Origin: an uncultured Gemmatimonadaceae bacterium
Lineage (GTDB): Bacteria > Gemmatimonadota > Gemmatimonadetes > Gemmatimonadales > Gemmatimonadaceae
Assembly: GCA_955652265.1 (NCBI GenBank)
Contig: CATPBD010000232.1
Location: forward strand, 1 to 10,374
Direction of reading: 5' to 3'
Length of the DNA stretch: 10,374 nt
Each line of letters opens with the position of its first letter. The first letter of the stretch is position 1. Below, in pieces: positions 7,601 through 10,374 of this stretch. A model generated the notes under the pieces. The model worked only from the letters and a program-made list of their open reading frames with translations. It ran no database searches and had not been told where the DNA came from. Made by a program: the position numbers and the translations under genes.

Positions 7601-7776
7601 TTACATCGACGCTGCTGACGCTCGACGAGATCACGAAGTACTACGAGATCCTGGATGATAATAGAGAGTGGGTATTCATCAAGTTCGGGGTGTACAAGCG
7701 CCGCACTGCTGAACACCCGATACCACGGGCGGCCGGTGCTGCGACGCGTGGAGAGCCGCTGGAAACGCTCGCCTAA
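4606..7776 (+). CDS. RND multidrug efflux transporter, HAE-1 (AcrB/MdtB-like) family
   Basis: Proton-driven inner-membrane pump, 1056 residues, full length. It starts with FAIKRPMITVVTMVALVVFG (TM1). It has two large periplasmic loops (~32-335, ~555-860) and central TM bundles. Proton-relay residues are all present: Asp400-Asp401 in GILIDDAIVVREN (TM4), Lys927 in GIVAKNAILLIDF (TM10), Arg958 in IRLRPILMTTLA and Thr965, equivalent to AcrB D407, D408, K940, R971 and T978. GGGGAG lies seven bases before the ATG. The C-terminus is odd. TM12 begins normally (GRAVIGGVITSTLLTL, 991-1006), but residues 1007-1012 are DEITKY where relatives have a hydrophobic proline-containing stretch. Normal sequence (YEILDD...) then resumes. 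This puts charges in the last membrane helix. Together with the stop in the neighbouring channel gene, it makes pump function uncertain. Substrates are unknown; no local gene points to one. Confidence 0.97.
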   Translation: MVISDFAIKRPMITVVTMVALVVFGLFALWRLQTDEFPDIQQPVVLTFIPYPGASPEGVEREVLKPVEDAIKGISGVDKIYGTAGDGYAQIITLFVFEKDPQVGTQDIRDAISGIRSDLPVEMKEPVLQRFDPSDQPIVSMTIASPALTPAQLTRLADPDITSKLRGIAGIAQVQLVGGVKREMTIQLRPEALQAAGIGINQVVQALQAQNLAAPVGRVNGNLDERTIRLQGRLDGPQDFMNLVVAERNGQIVRLGQVADAIDGTQEQRSLALYNGVEAVGINIVKSKGYSTTDVSTKVRNKVDEIQKTLPAGVKIDIVKDSGLRVKASVTNVEEALLIGALLTVLVVFVFLNSWRSTVITGLALPVSVMASFIAVWAFGFTLNTMSLLGLSLAIGILIDDAIVVRENIVRHIEMGKDHMTASHEGTDEIGLAVTATTFSIVAVFVPVAFMYGVAGQWFKPFALTIAASVLVSLFVSFSLDPMLSAYWADPQVEAGERRNPIAHALEKFNKWFNRMAQRYKGLIAWALDHRVAMVLIALASFIIALALPAVGLVGASFFGTEDQSEVNISLETPPGSNLDYTRIKAEEAARIARSHKEVRFTYSTLGGTTGDVNVGNIYVRLVPKTDRSIGAEDFGRQLRQEVGRIGGATMSVFTNDFQGAQKQIQIELRGGTSQQLATAAEAIADQVKQVQGAVDVGLSTKGQKPELNVDLNRGLAGTLGVTVGQVAQALRPAFAGIKAGDWVDPTDQTRDVTVRLAPEARQRAADLEQLPLVVTGPDGQPRTLPLGQIATISQGLGPAQISHLDADLVVTVQANTSNRPLTEVMKDINTRIARITLPPGVHITQGGEVDSQNEVFGRIFSALGIAVMLMYLILVMQFGSFLEPLAIMISLPLSLIGVMLALMITGTTINIMSLIGVILLMGIVAKNAILLIDFAKWAREKDGLSRRDALIQAGAIRLRPILMTTLALIAGMLPVALGIGEGAEFRAPLGRAVIGGVITSTLLTLDEITKYYEILDDNREWVFIKFGVYKRRTAEHPIPRAAGAATRGEPLETLA
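7625..7650 (+). repeat. Short direct repeat flanking the altered TM12 segment
   Basis: The octamer acgagatc occurs at 7625-7632 and 7643-7650, offset by 18 bases and in the same reading phase. It brackets the six codons of the pump that encode the unusual DEITKY patch. A local copying event may have overwritten this stretch; chance is also possible at eight bases. Confidence 0.5.
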
Positions 7777-7788
7777 GCGCGAGTAACG

Positions 7789-8676
7789 ATGCTTCGGATC
7801 GTTTCCTTCCTCCCCGCCGGCACCGAGATGGTCCATGCGCTCGGGGCCGGAAGTGAGCTCGTGGGTCGATCGCACGAGTGCGATTATCCCGCGAGTGTCA
7901 CGAGGCTGCCGATAGTGAGCCGGCCTGCGCTCGATCTTGACGATGCTTCGCCAGAAGCGATCGATCTTGCCGTCGCCCAGCGGATGGGTAGCGGCGACAC
8001 TCTCTACACCATCGACGAGGTGCTCCTCCGCGATTTGCAACCCGACGTGATACTCACGCAGAACCTCTGTCGCGTGTGTGCTCCGTCGGGGGACGAGCTG
8101 ACCCGTGCAGTGAGGAAGTTCAGCCGGCAACCAGAAGTTCTTTTCCTCACTCCGCGAAGCATCGCGGAGATAGAAGGAAACATTCTTGACGTCGGTAGAG
8201 CGGTAGGCCGCGTGGAAGAGGCAGAAGCGCTTGTCCGCTCCAATCAGGAAAGGCTCTCGATCGTACGGGCAGCGGTAGCCCGTGATCCTCTCCGACGCGT
8301 CGTTTTCCTGGAATGGACCGACCCATTGTTTTGCGGCGGCCACTGGGTGCCGGAGATGATTTCCCTCGCGGGTGGCGAGGATCCACTTGGTCGTCCCGGT
8401 GAAGATTCTGTTCGCATGGACTCGGATGATGTCGCGAACGCCAGGCCCGAGGTCATCATTGTGTCGCCGTGCGGTTACCGGCTCGAGCGATCCATCGAGC
8501 TCGCGCGTCGGATGCGGCGCGTGTCAGGCGCAGTGGTCTACGCCGTCGATGCGAACGCGTACTTCGCGCGCCCGGGTCCGCGCGTTGTAGAAGGTGTGGA
8601 ACTGCTCGCGCATCTGTTCCACCCGGATCTCGTTCACTGGCCGCACGTCGATCGACCGTGGGAGCGGATTTACTAG
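7789..8676 (+). CDS. Cytosolic relative of cobalamin/siderophore ABC binding proteins (PF01497 type)
   Basis: 295 residues with the fold of BtuF/FhuD-like binding proteins: MLRIVSFLPAGTEMVHALG at the N-terminus is the first beta-alpha unit, and LQPDVILTQN (83-92) the strand before the interdomain helix. Unlike transport receptors it has no signal peptide or lipobox, and no permease or ATPase gene is adjacent, so it should stay in the cytosol. It carries a recognisable set of polar residues: SHECDYP (28-34), QNLCRVCAPS (91-100; Cys94, Cys97), EWTDPLFCGGHW (175-186; Cys182, His185), SPCGY (226-230) and DANAYFARPGPR (254-265). This subgroup is commonly annotated as cobalamin-binding, without a demonstrated role that I know of. 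A cysteine- and histidine-rich cleft could equally bind a metal or cofactor. It starts 12 bases after the pump stop, so it is probably the last gene of the operon, although its ribosome site is weak. It converges on the zinc-finger gene with only nine bases between. Confidence 0.85.
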   Translation: MLRIVSFLPAGTEMVHALGAGSELVGRSHECDYPASVTRLPIVSRPALDLDDASPEAIDLAVAQRMGSGDTLYTIDEVLLRDLQPDVILTQNLCRVCAPSGDELTRAVRKFSRQPEVLFLTPRSIAEIEGNILDVGRAVGRVEEAEALVRSNQERLSIVRAAVARDPLRRVVFLEWTDPLFCGGHWVPEMISLAGGEDPLGRPGEDSVRMDSDDVANARPEVIIVSPCGYRLERSIELARRMRRVSGAVVYAVDANAYFARPGPRVVEGVELLAHLFHPDLVHWPHVDRPWERIY

Positions 8677-8685
8677 AGCCTCGGC

Positions 8686-8958
8686 TCAGTATTCAGCAAA
8701 CGCATCATCCGGATAGCAGTACAGCCAGCGCTCTCCTGGCTCCGCCGAGGCAATTACCGGATGACCACTCGCGCGCGCGTGCTTCGTAGCGTGCTTGTTC
8801 GGCGAGTCGTCGCAGCAGAGCGTCCTGCCGCACTCCTGGCAGGTTCGCAAATGAACCCAGGATGCGCCGATCTTGACACACTCTTCACACTCCCGCCGCT
8901 TCGGCTGTTTGACAGTAGTGATCGCTCGGATGTGAGCGCACGGGGCGTTAGCAGTCAT
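8686..8958 (-). CDS. Small UBP-type zinc-finger protein
   Basis: 90 residues, essentially one ubiquitin-protease-type zinc finger (zf-UBP). Candidate zinc ligands: Cys7 and His9; Cys24 and Cys27 in CEEC; Cys40 and Cys43 in CQEC; Cys48; His56, His60 and His66 in KHATKHARASGHP. The WVHLRTCQECG core and the spaced histidines are characteristic. In eukaryotes this domain binds the ubiquitin C-terminus. Bacterial stand-alone versions are widespread and have no settled function, so none is assigned. The ATG at 8958 is chosen because GAGGTGG lies six bases before it; an upstream in-frame TTG at 8964 would directly abut that site. It follows the DUF6510 gene on the same strand after 67 bases and could be read through from it or have its own promoter; I found no convincing -35/-10 there. 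Confidence 0.87.
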   Translation of the reverse strand: MTANAPCAHIRAITTVKQPKRRECEECVKIGASWVHLRTCQECGRTLCCDDSPNKHATKHARASGHPVIASAEPGERWLYCYPDDAFAEY

Positions 8959-9025
8959 GATCAACCACCTCTAGCATAGTCCTGAAAATCGTTGAGCTGC
9001 CATGAGAAGCAGCCTGTCTCGGAAC

Positions 9026-9349
9026 CTAACTAGCGTCCCGGGAGATAACGATGGAGGTCGCACCAGTCGCATCGAGCCACACATGTGTCGGAGTCCGCGA
9101 AAGACGCAACACGACGCCGTCGCAGCCCGGACAGCGTACGACTGTTCCCATCCCGTGGGCGTACACAAGCAGCGCACCAATCGTTCGCGTTGTCCCACAG
9201 CCGGCGCACTTTGCGCGTGCGACCGTCAGATCGGGGACGAATAGCTCGCTCAGGATTCCGGCTGCGGCATTTCCGTCGACTCGACGCGCATCGGCAAGGT
9301 GCTCACCGGCAACAACTGCCTCGTACGACTCACTTGAAGCGCTGTTCAT
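9026..9349 (-). CDS. DUF6510-type protein with two CxxC pairs
   Basis: 107 residues. After a variable ~20-residue leader comes RVDGNAAAGILSELFVPDLT (23-42), then CAGCG (Cys48, Cys51), a hydrophobic stretch ending in LVYAHGMGTVVR, CPGCD (Cys73, Cys76) and LRLSRTPTHVWLDATGATS. The VDGNA...L.E.F start, paired CxxC and WLD end match the family I know as DUF6510. Four cysteines in two CxxC pairs suggest a zinc ribbon; no activity is known. The start is fixed by AGGAGG four bases before the ATG at 9349; a longer frame from 9373 would place that site inside the gene. It lies 42 bases after the flavin reductase gene on the same strand. The trio of sulfite-oxidase-like protein, reductase and DUF6510 recurs in other bacteria, notably Actinobacteria, so a structural, assembly or regulatory part in that redox module is a reasonable inference. 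Confidence 0.84.
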   Translation of the reverse strand: MNSASSESYEAVVAGEHLADARRVDGNAAAGILSELFVPDLTVARAKCAGCGTTRTIGALLVYAHGMGTVVRCPGCDGVVLRLSRTPTHVWLDATGATSIVISRDAS

Positions 9350-9391
9350 AGTTCCTCCTAGTTCTGCTGGCACAACAAGCGTTGCAGCATG

Positions 9392-10171
9392 CTAGACGGA
9401 CCCGCCCGTGGGGCCGAAGCGCTCCGTCTTGACGAGTGCCGGCTGGTGACCGAGCCCGACCAGATTGGTGGCCACCGCCTCAACCAAAGGAGTTGGGCCG
9501 CAGATAAATACGCGCGGCTTTTCGCTCGCCGGCCAGGCGACTTCCTCGAGCATGGTGCGATCGATCCTGCGTCGGAATCCAGTCCATCCGTCGGGCTGGT
9601 CACGCGTGAGCGTATGCCTGACCTCGAGCGTCGGATCGTTCTCCGCCAGACGCGCGAGCTCGTCACGATAAATCACCTCGTCCCAACTGCGCGACGAGTA
9701 CAGCAGTCGTGCCGGCAATCGATGTCGCTCCATGCTGGCGGTCCCGAGCGCTGCATTGCGATGGCGCAGCATCGCCATCAACGGCACGATCCCGGAGCCA
9801 CCGCCGACAAGGAAGAGCGGGCCACCCACCGGGATATCCCAGACGAAGTATCCGCCGATCGGGCCACGGAGCTCGAGCTTATCGCCAGAGTGGAGCTCGT
9901 CGAAGAGGTACGATGAAACTTCCCCGTCCTCCAGTCGCTCGACCGTGAGTGATAATCGAGCGTCCTCCGGCGGCGACGCGATGGAGTAGCTCCGCTCCGC
10001 CTGGTAGCCGTCTTCCGCCGTGAGTCGCACGTCCACGTGTTGCCCGGCGCGGTGGCCCGGCCACTCCGGCACATCGAGTACGAGCGTCCGTGTCCTCGGC
10101 GTTTCCGGTACGACGTCGATCACGGTGGCCAGCCGCCAGATGATTCGTGGCGCGATACCAACAGGATTCAC
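9392..10171 (-). CDS. Ferredoxin-reductase-type FAD/NAD(P)H oxidoreductase
   Basis: 259 residues from GTG 10171. The FAD domain comes first: RSYSIAS (60-66) is the RxYS flavin motif and [11 protein letters not shown] (101-111) the second flavin segment. The nucleotide domain holds [15 protein letters not shown] (121-135), [10 protein letters not shown] (224-233) and a C-terminal ERFGPTGG (250-257), the FNR-type signature. There is no C-terminal cysteine cluster, so no 2Fe-2S domain is fused; electrons must pass through flavin alone or a separate carrier. It should oxidise NADH or NADPH and exchange electrons with a partner, most simply the molybdoenzyme encoded just upstream. The GTG start overlaps the upstream stop by four bases (GTGA), a coupling arrangement, and leaves a family-like N-terminus reaching [16 protein letters not shown] quickly. 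A GTG at 10201 would add ten arginine-rich residues (269 in all) and is less likely. The partner is inferred from position. Confidence 0.93.
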   Translation of the reverse strand: MNPVGIAPRIIWRLATVIDVVPETPRTRTLVLDVPEWPGHRAGQHVDVRLTAEDGYQAERSYSIASPPEDARLSLTVERLEDGEVSSYLFDELHSGDKLELRGPIGGYFVWDIPVGGPLFLVGGGSGIVPLMAMLRHRNAALGTASMERHRLPARLLYSSRSWDEVIYRDELARLAENDPTLEVRHTLTRDQPDGWTGFRRRIDRTMLEEVAWPASEKPRVFICGPTPLVEAVATNLVGLGHQPALVKTERFGPTGGSV

Positions 10172-10374
10172 TCGTCGCCGGCGTATCGCTGCTCGCGCCA
10201 CGGATCACCATAGTTGTGGTAACCCAGCGATTCCCAGAATCCGGGCGCATCGCTTTCCATGAGACGCAGCTCGCGCACCCACTTCGCGCTCTTCCAGAAG
10301 TAGAGATGCGGAACGAGCAGGCGCGCCGGCCCGCCGTGCTCCGGCGCGAGCGGCGCGCCGTCGTACATGAACGC
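10168..10374 (-). CDS. Sulfite-oxidase-like molybdopterin oxidoreductase, C-terminal 68 residues only
   Basis: The frame is open to the right edge, and only the C-terminus is present: [20 protein letters not shown], then [19 protein letters not shown], and [20 protein letters not shown] near the end. PLxxxHGxPxRL and Y.WKS.KWV are hallmarks of the molybdopterin-binding domain of the sulfite oxidase superfamily. [18 protein letters not shown] is the ending I associate with the group called sulfite-oxidase-like oxidoreductase. Family members bind a Mo cofactor and do two-electron oxo-transfer chemistry; the natural substrate here is unknown, and the active-site cysteine lies outside the window. 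It is the first visible gene of the minus-strand block and overlaps the reductase gene by four bases, so the two are translationally coupled and probably work as a pair. Confidence 0.9.
   Translation of the reverse strand, partial: AFMYDGAPLAPEHGGPARLLVPHLYFWKSAKWVRELRLMESDAPGFWESLGYHNYGDPWREQRYAGDE

Noticed and set aside
6985..8343. 452-residue open frame on the minus strand across the RND 3' end and the binding-protein gene (also 409 residues at 5665-6894)
   Set aside because: They are antisense to two clear genes, span their boundary, are rich in Arg/His as expected of antisense frames in GC-rich genes, and have no recognisable domain.
8676..8687. gagcc-tc-ggctc hairpin as a shared terminator for the convergent genes
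   Set aside because: The loop would be two bases; a realistic version has only a four-base stem, no U-tract follows, and it overlaps both stop codons.
8678..8751. Perfect eight-base inverted repeat gcctcggc / gccgaggc
   Set aside because: The arms are 58 bases apart, one lies inside the zinc-finger coding region, and an eight-base GC-rich match at this distance is easily chance.

Overview
The window is GC-rich, densely coded bacterial DNA with 11 recognisable genes in three blocks and little free space. Codon use and gene content (a TolC/adaptor/RND efflux set with acidobacterial- or gemmatimonad-like features, and DUF6510 next to a sulfite-oxidase-like gene) suggest a soil or environmental bacterium. 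Gemmatimonadota is my best guess, but this rests on protein impressions and not on a marker gene.

Block 1 (1-~990, minus strand) is an arsenic island: arsR (629-952) followed by arsM (577 to the left edge, C-terminus outside). The ArsR repressor has two cysteine clusters suited to As(III), and ArsM is an arsenite S-adenosylmethionine methyltransferase. Two copies of one dyad (acatatcaa-N6-ttgtta) lie upstream of arsR and in the arsR-arsM gap. I read them as twin ArsR operators. The arsR promoter appears to start transcription at or next to the ATG, giving a leaderless mRNA.

Block 2 (1133-8676, plus strand) is a tightly packed efflux operon: a TetR/AcrR repressor, a TolC-family outer-membrane channel, an RND periplasmic adaptor lipoprotein and an AcrB/MdtB-like RND pump. 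A cytosolic relative of cobalamin/siderophore-binding proteins ends the operon. Gaps are 3, 20, 3 and 12 nt. Two features raise doubt about pump function. The TolC gene carries an in-frame TGA at 2270-2272 with clear homology continuing in the same frame. The last transmembrane helix of the RND pump has a charged six-residue patch where the family has a hydrophobic, proline-containing stretch.

Block 3 (8686-10374, minus strand) reads from the right edge as the C-terminus of a sulfite-oxidase-like molybdoenzyme, a flavin-dependent ferredoxin-reductase-type protein (4-nt overlapping start), a DUF6510 protein with two CxxC pairs, and a small UBP-type zinc-finger protein. The first three recur together in other bacteria and probably form one redox module. 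The fourth may be a passenger.

I see no rRNA, tRNA, CRISPR array, transposase or phage gene. The only intergenic region above 100 bp is 953-1132, which holds the divergent promoters and operators. I found no strong candidate for a wholly new system. The most informative oddities are the broken TolC gene, the altered TM12, the paired ArsR operators and the unexplained proteins (cytosolic binding-protein relative, DUF6510).
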